Assembly: GCA_034429475.1 (NCBI GenBank)
Contig: DAOUGD010000179.1
Coordinates: 1 to 47,236, forward strand
Source of the DNA: JAKQHY01 sp034429475
GTDB lineage: Bacteria; Chloroflexota; Anaerolineae; B4-G1; SLSP01
Length of the DNA: 47,236 bases
Direction: 5' to 3'
Both the position numbers and the translations under genes were made by a program. A model generated the notes under the pieces. It made no database searches. It had not been told where the DNA came from and saw only the letters and a list, made by a program, of their open reading frames with translations. Positions 22,043 through 31,399 of this stretch are shown one piece after another (position 1 is the stretch's first letter; each line of letters starts with the position of its first letter).

Positions 22043-24868
22043 ATGCGAGAGGTAACTCAATGTCGAAGTTTGTCTGTCAGACGTGGAGGATTGCTGGCCC
22101 TGTCGTTGTTGGGTGGGGTGGCTTTGCTGTTGATTTTAATGAGCAGCCTGGTTTCCGCCGATCCCATTGAGCCGCCGGCCGGCTACCCTAAACTTGGCCT
22201 GTCGGTGAAGACGGTCAGCCCGACGCTGGCTTCTCCCGGCGCGCTCACGCTGACCTATGCGGTGGAGCTGCGCAACACCGGCGCGTACACGGCGGAGGAT
22301 GTGCTGCTCACCGACGCGGTGACCGGCCCCGTGGTGTACAATGGCGATGCCTGGGCCAGCGCCGGCGCGGTCACGGCGACCGGCAGCGTGCTGACCTGGG
22401 AAGGCGACGTGGGGTTCGATGCGACGGTGCTGCTGACATTCAGCGCGACGCTCGATCCGGCGTTCACCGGCACGCTGCGCAACACGGCCGTCATCAGCCA
22501 TGTCTCGTTGACTGAACCATTGAGCGTGACGGCTGAGACGGTGGTCACCGACCGGCCCATCCTGGAGGTGACGAAGTCCGCTTTGCCGCTCAAGCCGGGG
22601 CCGAACAAACCACTGGATTACACACTGCGTGTGACCAACTGGGGGCAGCCGGCCGCCGATTTGCTCATCACGGTGGTGGACGTCGTTCCCTTGAGCACGA
22701 CCGTGAACGCCGTCGGGCCGGATGGCGTGGATGGCGGCGACGTGGTGACGTGGACGCGCGCCGTGACGCTGGCTCTCGGCGAGTTCACCGAGTTCACTTT
22801 TACCGTGGATGTGGGCGACGTACCGGCGGAGACGCCCATCGTTAACGACCTGTACTACGTCTCCAGCCCGGAGACCGAACTGGCGCGGGGCGAAGTCTAC
22901 ACCGTCACCATCGTTGACCCCGACCTGCGCTTGAGCAAGCGCGTGATGCCCGATCCGCCCGGCTCCAACCGCGACCTGCTGTACACGCTGCGGCTCTTCA
23001 ACGCCGGTTCTTTGGCGACCGATCTGGTCATCACCGACGTGATCCCGGCGGGCGTGGCTTACCTGGACGACGGCGTGGAATCCGGCGGCGTCGTCTCGTG
23101 GGCGCTGCCCCGGCTGGACACCGGCGAGTTCGCGCTGTTCACGTACACCGGTTCCATCAGCGACGTGCTCCACATCCCGCTCATCAACGACGACTACGCG
23201 GCGTGCGCCTCCGAGGGCGTCTGCGCGCTGGGCGAGCCGCTCACCAGCGAAGTCGAAGGCCCCATCTTTGAGGTGACGGCGTGGCTGGACCCTATTGCCA
23301 AGAAGCCCGGCGGCGGCAGCGATCCTGAATTGCTGGTCACGCCGACGGTAGTGATCCGCAACCTCGGCCCCGGCAACGCCATTGACGCGCTGGCGCAAAT
23401 CGGGTTCGGCAACATCAGCATCGCCAACAATGGCGATCTGGACTGGTCTTCGGGGACTATGGGGGAACGCTACGCGTGTGGCCTGAATCGCTGCTTTGAT
23501 TGGGGCGGCTCACTGAGCGTCGGCGATGCGGTGACCATCACCGTCATTGCTCCGCAATCCACGATGGGCGGCAGTGAGGGGAATTTTTACACCGTGACCG
23601 CAGTGATCACCGACATGTTGAGCGGCAGGGTCACGGATCCGGTGAGCGATACCGCCATTGGCAAAATCACCCACCTGGCCTACTTGCAGCCGGCCAAATC
23701 CGCCCCCACCGTCATCGGGCGCGGGCAGCGGATGACGTACACGCTAGACGTGCAGAATACCGCGTTGGCGAACGACGCGCCGCCTTATCCTGTGCTGTAC
23801 GACTTCCTGCCGATGAGCATGACGGTCATCACGGTCAGCCACGGCGGGCAACTGCGCGTGATCACCGGCTCCAACCAGATGCGCGCCATTACCTGGACGC
23901 TGCCGGCTCTCGGCACGGGTGAGGCGCTGGCCGAACCGCGCTGGTTTGTGGTGGAAGTGGATCGGGATGTCGTCAGCGGCACGCAGTTGGTGAACGAGTA
24001 CCGGACGATGTGGTACGAGAACGACGCCACCCTCACCGGTTGGCTCTCGGCGACCGGGCAACCCCTGACGACCACGGTAGTGGAGGTTGGCCTGATTGAC
24101 TCCTTCAAGGAGGTTACGCCGACGCTGCTCACACCGGGGGTGGGGAACGTCCTGACCTACGTGGTACACGTCGTCAACTCCGGGCCGGTCCCGCTGTCCG
24201 GCGTTAAGTTGTATGACATGCTCCCCTGGCAGATGTCCACCTACCAGCGTGACGCTGTGGCGACGTCTGGCAGCCTCGTCAGCGACATTGTGAGCCTGGA
24301 GTGGAACGGAGCAGTCGGCCCGTTTGCGGAGGAGCTGATCACGTTGACGGTGCTGGTGGACGAAGACTACGAAGGCCCGGTGACGAACACCGCGATCATC
24401 ACACACCCTGACCTCTTGCTGCCGGTGGAAGTGGAGGCCATCGCCTACGTGACGACGCAGCCGGTGCTGGTGCTTACCAAGTCCGCCACCCCGAATCCTG
24501 CATTACCCGGCGAACCGTTGCTGTACACTCTTCGCGTGCAAAACCTCGGCCAGCAGGCCACCGAGTTGGTCGTCACCGATACCTTGCCGTCCAACGTCAC
24601 GTTTGACGCAGTGTACAACGGCGGAACCTATGATGAGGGCGCCAACCAGGTGCGCTGGACGCTCTCTGACCTGGGACCGGGCGAGATGGAGACGGTGCAA
24701 TTCCAGGCAGTGGTGGGAAGTGGGGCGCGGATCGTCAACGCCGATTACGCAGTGACGTGCGCGGAAGGCGTCATCGGCATCGGCGCGCCGCAGATCACCC
24801 TGATTACATCGGGGATACACCCCATTTACTTGCCGCTGGTTCTGCGGGCCTATCCAGCGCAGCCATAA
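22043..24868 (+). CDS. DUF11-repeat surface protein with LPLVLR tail
   Basis: This 941-aa secreted protein has a signal sequence (hydrophobic stretch at about residues 18-37) and about seven DUF11/CARDB-like Ig repeats starting near residues 49, 172, 293, 408, 546, 683 and 807. Each repeat opens with a pattern like LxVTKSAxPxxxxPGxxLxYT and carries VTNxG and DVxPxxxxF. Such repeats make rod-like, often adhesive, cell-surface fibres. It ends in PIYLPLVLRAYPAQP, the tag shared with the two peptidases and the GH74 enzyme. AGGAGG (22031-22036) supports the ATG. A perfect TATAAT at 21972-21977 may be its -10, but no good -35 is seen. A strong terminator follows. Confidence 0.85.
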   Translation: MREVTQCRSLSVRRGGLLALSLLGGVALLLILMSSLVSADPIEPPAGYPKLGLSVKTVSPTLASPGALTLTYAVELRNTGAYTAEDVLLTDAVTGPVVYNGDAWASAGAVTATGSVLTWEGDVGFDATVLLTFSATLDPAFTGTLRNTAVISHVSLTEPLSVTAETVVTDRPILEVTKSALPLKPGPNKPLDYTLRVTNWGQPAADLLITVVDVVPLSTTVNAVGPDGVDGGDVVTWTRAVTLALGEFTEFTFTVDVGDVPAETPIVNDLYYVSSPETELARGEVYTVTIVDPDLRLSKRVMPDPPGSNRDLLYTLRLFNAGSLATDLVITDVIPAGVAYLDDGVESGGVVSWALPRLDTGEFALFTYTGSISDVLHIPLINDDYAACASEGVCALGEPLTSEVEGPIFEVTAWLDPIAKKPGGGSDPELLVTPTVVIRNLGPGNAIDALAQIGFGNISIANNGDLDWSSGTMGERYACGLNRCFDWGGSLSVGDAVTITVIAPQSTMGGSEGNFYTVTAVITDMLSGRVTDPVSDTAIGKITHLAYLQPAKSAPTVIGRGQRMTYTLDVQNTALANDAPPYPVLYDFLPMSMTVITVSHGGQLRVITGSNQMRAITWTLPALGTGEALAEPRWFVVEVDRDVVSGTQLVNEYRTMWYENDATLTGWLSATGQPLTTTVVEVGLIDSFKEVTPTLLTPGVGNVLTYVVHVVNSGPVPLSGVKLYDMLPWQMSTYQRDAVATSGSLVSDIVSLEWNGAVGPFAEELITLTVLVDEDYEGPVTNTAIITHPDLLLPVEVEAIAYVTTQPVLVLTKSATPNPALPGEPLLYTLRVQNLGQQATELVVTDTLPSNVTFDAVYNGGTYDEGANQVRWTLSDLGPGEMETVQFQAVVGSGARIVNADYAVTCAEGVIGIGAPQITLITSGIHPIYLPLVLRAYPAQP

Positions 24869-24890
24869 CTGCGCCGGGGAAAGATGTTGC

Positions 24891-24923
24891 CGCGCCGGAC
24901 GCCGTATGTCCGGCGCGTTTTTT
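24891..24923 (+). terminator. Terminator after the DUF11 protein
   Basis: CGCGCCGGAC (24891-24900) pairs with GTCCGGCGCG (24908-24917), loop GCCGTAT, followed by six T residues. Confidence 0.93.
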
Positions 24924-25074
24924 AAGTGACAAGGTTTCGACTCCGTAGTACAATCAATGGTATCAAGGAATTTCAAAATTCGCGGCGCGCAGACCGTCGC
25001 GTAGGCCGCCGGCTCGCGCCGAACACAAGCCAGAGACTGGCGCTACGAGCTGGTTGTTAAGGAGAGCTTTTATC

Positions 25075-27963
25075 ATGGAGTCTTATCCCTATCAATATCA
25101 CACGCTCGCCCAAAATTTGCGCTTTAACGAACAGCGCCGGGCGGCGAAGTTGGAGCGCTTTACGGCGCAGTGGACGTTTGCCAACCGGTTATGCGCGGCG
25201 CATCCTGAGCAGTCCGCCGAATGGCAGCCGGCCATCCTGGAAGCCGGGCAGTTGGTGGACGTGGCCTTGCAGAGCACGGTCGGCGATTTGGAGGACGTGT
25301 TGGCCCAGGGCGAAGCCGCGCTTAGTCCATTGGCCGCCGTTGCCAAGAGCTACACCCTGCTCTGCATCAGCCACGCGCACATTGACATGAACTGGATGTG
25401 GGGCTGGCCGGAGACGGTCGCGGTGGTCAACGACACCTTCGAGACCATGTTGGCCCTGCTCGACGAATTCCCCGGCTTCATCTTCTCCCAGGATCAGGCG
25501 TCCACCTACGCCATCGCCGAGAAGTACCACCCGGCGCTGTTTGCGCGCATCCAACAACTCGTGCGGGAAGGTCGGTGGGAAGTGACCGCCAGCCAGTGGG
25601 TAGAGGGCGACAAGAATATGGCCTCCGGCGAAAGCCTCAGTCGCCACCTGCTGTACACGCGCGCTTACTTTCAGGAGAAATTCGGGCTGAAGCCGGAAGA
25701 CGTGCAGGTGGACTTTGAGCCAGATACCTTCGGCCACCCGGCAACGCTGCCGACGCTCTTGGCGCAGGGCGGCGTGAAGTATTACTACCACTGTCGTGGC
25801 AGCGCGGGGCCGCACCTCTACTGGTGGATCGGGCCGGACGGCGCGCGCCTGCTGACCTTCAACGACATCCAGTGGTACATGCCCCTCACGCCCGGCCTGG
25901 CAGTGACGCCGGCGGTGGTGGACCCGCTGCTGGAATTCGCGCAGACGACGGGCCTCCAGCAGATGCCGATGGTGTACGGCGTCGGCGATCACGGCGGCGG
26001 CCCCACCCGCGCCGATTTGCGGCAGTTGATCGAGATGGACAAATGGCCGGTGTTCCCTAACTTCGTCTTCTCCACGCTGCACGGATTCTTCCGGGCGGCG
26101 GAGGCGGCGCTGGAGGCAGGGACGGCGCGCGCGCCGGAGATTGTCGGAGAGCGCAACCGCGTGTTCACCGGCTGTTACACGTCGCAGGCGCGGCAGAAGT
26201 GGGCCAACCGGCGCGGCGAGACGCTGCTCTATGCCGCCGAAGTCGCGGCGACGGCAGGGGCGCGGCTGGCGGACGTCCCCTATCCCCAGGCGAATCTGGA
26301 AGAAGCGTGGACGCGCTTGCTCTTCGACCAGTTCCACGACATCCTGCCCGGCTCCGGCGTGCGCGACACGCGCGCTTACACCCTCGGCCACGCGCAGGAG
26401 ACGCAGGCGGCGGCCGCGCTGGCGACCACCAACGCCCTGCGCGCGCTCGCCGCTCGCGTGGATACGGAGTCGCTGCGACGGGACTTCGACGCAGCCGGGC
26501 GCGACCATCGGGATCGCGTCGAATCCGGCGGCGCGGGCGCGGGCGTGGGCAACGCCACGGGGACCGGCGGCGTCTCGGCGTTTGGCGCGGCGCGTTCCAG
26601 CGACCGGGCGTTCCTGATCTTCAACCCGCTGCCCTATCCCCGCACGGAAGTGATCGAGGTCAAGCTGTGGGACACGCACCTCGATCCCGCGCACCTGGTT
26701 GCCACGGGGACGGGACTGCCGCCGCAGCGCGTGCAGGTGTTGGAGAAAGGCGCCTATTGGGCGCACGAGTACCTGACGGTAGCGTTCCCGGCGTTGCTGC
26801 CCGCGCTCGGCTATCGCGCCGTGTGCGTCTCCGACCGCGCCGTGGAATTGGGAATCCCCGCGGAAACTGCCGGCGATCCGTGGGGCGGGACCGGCGGATC
26901 ATGGCGGGTAATTGAGCCGACGAATTTCACGCTGGAGAACGAGTATCTCCAGGCGACACTCGATCCGGCCTCCGGCGGGCTGGCGAGTCTGGCAATGGAT
27001 GGACGCGAGTGGATTCCGGCGGGCAAAATCGCGGGCGCGCTGCGCTATGGCGTCGAGGCCAACAACGGGATGACGGCCTGGGTCATCGGCGATTGGCTTA
27101 AACAGGAGGATTTGCTGGACGGCGGCACGTTCAAGCGGACGCAGGCCGGGCCTTACGTCAACACGTTCCGCTGGACGCGCCAGGTGGGGGAGACGCGGCT
27201 CGAATTGGACGTGACCGTGCGGCGCGGCGTTCCCCGCGTGGACTTTCGCCTGAGGGTGGACTGGCGCGAGATCGGCGACCAGGAGCGCGGCATCCCGCAC
27301 CTGCGCGCGCGCTTCCCGCTGGCGGTGGAATCGCCGCAGCCGCGCTACGAAATCCCCTACGGCAGCCTGCCCCGCGACCTGCGCAACGGCGAAGAAGTCG
27401 TCGCGCAGCGCTGGGCCGATGTCTCCGGGCCGGACGGCGCGGGCGTGACGCTGGTGAACACGGCGAAGTACGGCCATAGCTTTGACGGCGATACGCTCGC
27501 GCTTACCCTGTTGCGCGGCACGATTGACCCCGATCCGCTGCCCGACCTGGGCGAACACGTCATCGAGTACGCGCTGGTTCCGCACGGCGTGGGGTGGACG
27601 CCGGCGGCGGGGATGCAGGCCGGGGAGCAGTTCAGCCAGCCGCCGCTGGTGGTCAGTTGCGACTTCCAGGCCGGGGCGCTGCCGCCGGAGCTATCTTTGA
27701 TCGCGGTGGAACCGGCCAACGTGCGCATGGTCGCGCTCAAACCGGCGGAAGATGGCGCGGGGCTGATTCTACGGCTGGTGGAAGTGGACGGTGTGGCTGC
27801 GGAGGCGCGCGTCATGCTGGCGCCGGAACTGCTGCGTCCCACGTCGGCCACGGCGGTGGATACGTTGGAGCGGCCTGTGGCGGCGGGGGCCGCACGCCTG
27901 GAGGGAAACGGCATGTCGGTCAACGTGCCTGCATCGGGCATCGCGGCGGTGCGGGTCGCGTAG
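25075..27963 (+). CDS. GH38 alpha-mannosidase
   Basis: This predicted cytoplasmic alpha-mannosidase (962 aa, no signal peptide) would release mannose from imported mannosides or recycled glycans. The zinc-site residues H102 and D104 are in SHAHIDMNWMW, and the nucleophile D217 is in DFEPDTFGHPATLP. The middle block ERNRVFTGCYTSQARQKWANRR and the helical-domain motif LLFDQFHDILPGSG are typical of family 38. The C-terminal beta-sandwich domains are complete. A glycine-rich insertion of about 30 residues (around 484-514, ESGGAGAGVGNATGTGGVSA) separates the helical and beta parts and looks like a recent low-complexity expansion. The start at 25075 is chosen for AAGGAGAG; an in-frame start at 25054 precedes that site. 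Confidence 0.93.
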   Translation: MESYPYQYHTLAQNLRFNEQRRAAKLERFTAQWTFANRLCAAHPEQSAEWQPAILEAGQLVDVALQSTVGDLEDVLAQGEAALSPLAAVAKSYTLLCISHAHIDMNWMWGWPETVAVVNDTFETMLALLDEFPGFIFSQDQASTYAIAEKYHPALFARIQQLVREGRWEVTASQWVEGDKNMASGESLSRHLLYTRAYFQEKFGLKPEDVQVDFEPDTFGHPATLPTLLAQGGVKYYYHCRGSAGPHLYWWIGPDGARLLTFNDIQWYMPLTPGLAVTPAVVDPLLEFAQTTGLQQMPMVYGVGDHGGGPTRADLRQLIEMDKWPVFPNFVFSTLHGFFRAAEAALEAGTARAPEIVGERNRVFTGCYTSQARQKWANRRGETLLYAAEVAATAGARLADVPYPQANLEEAWTRLLFDQFHDILPGSGVRDTRAYTLGHAQETQAAAALATTNALRALAARVDTESLRRDFDAAGRDHRDRVESGGAGAGVGNATGTGGVSAFGAARSSDRAFLIFNPLPYPRTEVIEVKLWDTHLDPAHLVATGTGLPPQRVQVLEKGAYWAHEYLTVAFPALLPALGYRAVCVSDRAVELGIPAETAGDPWGGTGGSWRVIEPTNFTLENEYLQATLDPASGGLASLAMDGREWIPAGKIAGALRYGVEANNGMTAWVIGDWLKQEDLLDGGTFKRTQAGPYVNTFRWTRQVGETRLELDVTVRRGVPRVDFRLRVDWREIGDQERGIPHLRARFPLAVESPQPRYEIPYGSLPRDLRNGEEVVAQRWADVSGPDGAGVTLVNTAKYGHSFDGDTLALTLLRGTIDPDPLPDLGEHVIEYALVPHGVGWTPAAGMQAGEQFSQPPLVVSCDFQAGALPPELSLIAVEPANVRMVALKPAEDGAGLILRLVEVDGVAAEARVMLAPELLRPTSATAVDTLERPVAAGAARLEGNGMSVNVPASGIAAVRVA

Positions 27964-28003
27964 GGTGGTTGTGGGTCGAATGGCGCAGATTCCAGCCGAG
28001 TTT

Positions 28004-28025
28004 TTCCGTTCAATCCGTTGAGAAT
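28004..28025. repeat. Dispersed 22-bp repeat, copy 1
   Basis: The 22 bases are identical to 41484-41505. The unit is built from TCCGTTnnn steps and extends here by another copy of AATCCGTTGAG. It belongs to the period-9 type repeats of this genome. Confidence 0.7.
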
Positions 28026-28047
28026 CCGTTGAGCCGAAGGAGCAATG

Positions 28048-28572
28048 ATGGAAGAGCAAGTGATTTGGGTTGATGCCGAAGATCGTGAAGTTGGGGTGGG
28101 AGAAAAGTTGGCGACGCACCGGGAGGGCACGCTGCACCGGGCGTTTTCGGTGGTCATCTTCAACAGCGCGGGGGAGATGCTGTTGCAGCAGCGCGCTGTG
28201 ACGAAGTATCACTCCGGCGGCCTGTGGTCGAACACGTGCTGCGGCCATCCACGGCCCGGCGAGACCACCGAGGCGGCGGGCCGGCGGCGTTTGCAGGAGG
28301 AAATGGGGATTGAATGTCCATTAGAGGAGATGTTTACTTTTCTCTACCGCACGGAACTTGGAGATGGCTTGAGTGAGAATGAGTATGACCATGTGCTGGT
28401 CGGTCACTGCGATGGTTTGACGCCGCACCCGGCCCACGACGAGGTCGCTGATTGGCGTTGGGTGAATATGGCGGACCTGCGGCGGGACATCGCCGCGCAG
28501 CCGGAGCAGTACACGTATTGGTTCAAGGTGCTGTTGGAGCATTGGGGAAGAAACCTGAACCCTGAAACGTAG
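28048..28572 (+). CDS. idi: Isopentenyl-diphosphate delta-isomerase, type I
   Basis: This cytoplasmic enzyme interconverts isopentenyl and dimethylallyl diphosphate in isoprenoid synthesis. The 174-aa protein has the type I (NUDIX-fold) active-site segment SNTCCGHPRPGE with the catalytic cysteine, the helix RRLQEEMGI with metal-binding glutamates, and the YRTELGDGLSENEYDHVLVG region carrying the second catalytic Glu. The second of two tandem ATGs (28048) is better spaced from AAGGAG (28037-28042) than the first (28045). No other isoprenoid gene is adjacent. It lies 22 bases before the hybrid kinase gene and could be co-transcribed with it. Confidence 0.95.
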   Translation: MEEQVIWVDAEDREVGVGEKLATHREGTLHRAFSVVIFNSAGEMLLQQRAVTKYHSGGLWSNTCCGHPRPGETTEAAGRRRLQEEMGIECPLEEMFTFLYRTELGDGLSENEYDHVLVGHCDGLTPHPAHDEVADWRWVNMADLRRDIAAQPEQYTYWFKVLLEHWGRNLNPET

Positions 28573-28594
28573 GTGGAAATAAAGGGGGGCGATC

Positions 28595-31219
28595 ATGCAA
28601 GAGCTTGGGCCAACTCAATCAACCGGTAGTATTCTGGTGGTGGATGACGCTGCGTTCAGTCTGAAGGCTTTGTCCAAGTTGCTGTCCGAACACGCTTATG
28701 AGGTGAGCGGTGCCGCCAACGGGACGACCGCTTTGCAGCTTGCCACTGCCGGCTCGCCGGATTTGATTTTGCTGGACGTGCGCCTGCCGGATATAGATGG
28801 ATATGAGGTGTGCCGCCGGCTCAAAGCAGAACCTCAGACCCGTTCCATTCCGGTCATCTTCTTGAGCGCGTTGGATGACATCCAGGACAAAGTCCAGGGA
28901 TTTGCCGTGGGTGGCGTGGATTACATCACCAAGCCGTTTCAAGTAGAAGAAGTGCTGATGCGGGTCGAAATCCATCTGACCCTCTCCAGACTGCGGCGCC
29001 AGCTCGAAAGCCAGAATGTGGCGCTGCAAGAAGTGAATGAGGCGCTCACTGGCGAGATTGCAGAACGACAGCTCACCGAGATGGCTTTGCAGAAGCTCAA
29101 TGTGGAGCTGGAGCACCGGGTGGCCGAACGCACGGCGGCATTGGTGCAGGCCAACGCCGAACTGCGGCGCGTCAACCGGGCCAGCCAGACCATTGGCGAT
29201 TGCAATCAGGCATTGGTGCGCGCCGCCAACGAAGAGACGTTGCTCCAGCAAATCTGCCACATCATTGCCGAATACGGCTATTATCATCTGGTGTGGGTAG
29301 GATTCCCCGATCCCGGCGGGACGCCCACAGTGTATCCGGTAGCGATGGGTGGTAGAGACACGGCATGGGTCCAGATGCAACATTTTACCCAGGTTTTGGC
29401 CGACGCCACGCCAGACCCGAGTTATGTCGCGTTGGAGACGGGGCAGACCGTGCTGATCCCGGATGTCCAACTTGATTTTCGTTTTGCTACCTGGCGGGAC
29501 GAAATGTTGCAGTATGATTGCCATGCCTTTGTCGCCTTGCCGTTGTTGTTTGAACAGCACGTCCTGGGCGTGTTGAGCATCCATGCCGTTGATCCCAATG
29601 CGTTTACGATGGAGGAAGTCCACTTGTTTGCCAGTCTGGCTGATGATCTGGCCTACGGGATTATGACCCTGCGCACTCGCGCCGAACAGCGCCGGGCGAC
29701 CGCCGAACGCGAGCAACTGATCGCCCAAATTCAGGAGCAGGCGCAGCGGGTGCAGCAGATCATCAACACCGTGCCTGAAGGGGTATTTCTATTGGACATG
29801 GCGGGGCAAGTTATCCTGGCGAACCCCCTGGGCAGGAAAGACTTGCAGACTTTAGCCGGCGCGGAAGTCGGCGACTGCCTTACCCATTTGGGGCGGCGGC
29901 CCCTGGCGGAACTCTTCACCTCGCCGCCGGCGGGGTTATGGCACGAGTTAGTGGCGGGAGAACGTTATTTTCAGACGATTGCCCGGTCTATTGAAACCGG
30001 GCCAACGAGCGGCGGCTGGGTTTTCGTCGTGCGGGATATGACGCAGCAACACGATGTAGATCGCCGGATTCGTCAGCAGGAACGGCTGGCAGCAGTCGGC
30101 CAACTGGCTGCCGGCATCGCGCACGATTTCAACAACATTATGGCGACCATCATGCTCTACACCCAGTTGACGGCGCGGGTGGAAGGGCTGGCTGATCGCG
30201 ACCGCGAGCGGCTGGCGACGGTCAATCAACAGGCGCGCCACGCTTCGCGGCTGATCCAGCAAATCCTGGATTTCAGCCGGGGGGTCGAGTTGGAACGCGC
30301 GCATCTCGATCTCGTGCCGCTGTTGAAAGAACACGTCCAATTGCTCAAGCGCACGCTCCCAGAAAATATCCGCGTCGAGATTGGCGGGAATTTAACGGAA
30401 GAATATGCCGTGAGCGGTGATCCTACGCGCTTGCAGCAGGTGTTCATGAACCTGGCGGTCAACGCGCGGGACGCCATGCCCGAAGGCGGCACTCTGCGTT
30501 TTGAGCTGGCGCGGATCCATGTGGGGACCTTGCGCGATACCCCCCTGCCTGAAATGTTGAGGGACCCCAAAGCCGTCGGCGAGTGGGTCAAGATAGTCAT
30601 TTCAGATACCGGCGAGGGGATTCCCCCGGAAATTATGGTCCACCTTTACGAACCGTTCTACACCACCAAGGCGCCCGGCAAAGGGACGGGACTGGGATTG
30701 GCCCAGGTGCATGGGATTGTCACTGCCCACGAGGGCTACATTGATGTGAGCACCCGAACCGGGCAGGGAACTACTTTTGTCATTTACCTGCCGGCCCTGG
30801 TCACGCCGCCGGTCGAAGTCTCTCAGAACACGACGCACCTGGCGGCGGGGCAGGGCCGCCTCATCCTGCTGGTGGAAGACAATGCTGTAACCCGGGACGC
30901 TTTGATGGAGAGCCTCGAACTGCTTGACTATCGCGTACTCACGGCCAACAACGGCGAGGAGGCGCTGGCGCTCTTCGCCCAGCATCGGGACGAGATTGCG
31001 CTGGTGTTGAGCGATATGATCATGCCGGAAATGGGCGGGCGCGCGCTCTTACACACGCTGCGCGCGCAGGGCGAGACGGTGAAAATGGTCATCCTAACCG
31101 GCCATCCGTTGCAGGAAGAGTTGGAAACGCTGCGCGCCGATGGACTAAACGACTGGCTGCTCAAGCCGCCAAGCCTCGAGCGCCTTTCGGAGGTAGTCGC
31201 GCAGGTGCTGCGGGCTTAA
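28595..31219 (+). CDS. Hybrid histidine kinase: receiver-GAF-PAS-HisKA-HATPase-receiver
   Basis: This soluble signalling protein of 874 aa has no membrane segments. The N-terminal receiver has phosphoacceptor D61 in LILLDVRLPD and KPF. A coiled coil (about 130-195) leads to a GAF domain (about 200-370) and a short PAS-like domain (about 385-490). The HisKA motif AAGIAHDFNNIM carries H510, followed by the N, G1 (DTGEGIPPE) and G2 (GKGTGLGLAQ) boxes. A second receiver has D807 in VLSDMIMPEMGG. A receiver at both ends suggests input from another kinase and an outgoing phosphorelay. GGGGGG precedes the ATG. The partner could be the lone receiver at 6391, but nothing in the sequence links them. 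Confidence 0.92.
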   Translation: MQELGPTQSTGSILVVDDAAFSLKALSKLLSEHAYEVSGAANGTTALQLATAGSPDLILLDVRLPDIDGYEVCRRLKAEPQTRSIPVIFLSALDDIQDKVQGFAVGGVDYITKPFQVEEVLMRVEIHLTLSRLRRQLESQNVALQEVNEALTGEIAERQLTEMALQKLNVELEHRVAERTAALVQANAELRRVNRASQTIGDCNQALVRAANEETLLQQICHIIAEYGYYHLVWVGFPDPGGTPTVYPVAMGGRDTAWVQMQHFTQVLADATPDPSYVALETGQTVLIPDVQLDFRFATWRDEMLQYDCHAFVALPLLFEQHVLGVLSIHAVDPNAFTMEEVHLFASLADDLAYGIMTLRTRAEQRRATAEREQLIAQIQEQAQRVQQIINTVPEGVFLLDMAGQVILANPLGRKDLQTLAGAEVGDCLTHLGRRPLAELFTSPPAGLWHELVAGERYFQTIARSIETGPTSGGWVFVVRDMTQQHDVDRRIRQQERLAAVGQLAAGIAHDFNNIMATIMLYTQLTARVEGLADRDRERLATVNQQARHASRLIQQILDFSRGVELERAHLDLVPLLKEHVQLLKRTLPENIRVEIGGNLTEEYAVSGDPTRLQQVFMNLAVNARDAMPEGGTLRFELARIHVGTLRDTPLPEMLRDPKAVGEWVKIVISDTGEGIPPEIMVHLYEPFYTTKAPGKGTGLGLAQVHGIVTAHEGYIDVSTRTGQGTTFVIYLPALVTPPVEVSQNTTHLAAGQGRLILLVEDNAVTRDALMESLELLDYRVLTANNGEEALALFAQHRDEIALVLSDMIMPEMGGRALLHTLRAQGETVKMVILTGHPLQEELETLRADGLNDWLLKPPSLERLSEVVAQVLRA

Positions 31220-31309
31220 TGCGAGCCTTGCCGGCGGCCATTCCCGTGATAGAATAGCCCTTTTGTGGGCGAGACGCGCCCGAGGTCATATCAAATGGAT
31301 AAAAAGAGG

Positions 31310-31339
31310 TTTGCGCGGGCGATACTTCGCCCGCGCAAA
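31310..31339 (+). terminator. Terminator after the hybrid kinase
   Basis: TTTGCGCGGGCGA (31310-31322) pairs perfectly over 13 bp with TCGCCCGCGCAAA (31327-31339), loop TACT, followed by TACTTTT. Confidence 0.8.
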
Positions 31340-31399
31340 TACTTTTCTGAATCCAGTATTTGAACAGTTCGTCATGGGTTAGTTTTGAGGGAGAGAACT

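Noticed and set aside
25189..26766. 525-codon open frame on the - strand
   Set aside because: It is antisense to the GH38 catalytic domain, Arg-rich and without motifs; a GC-driven shadow.
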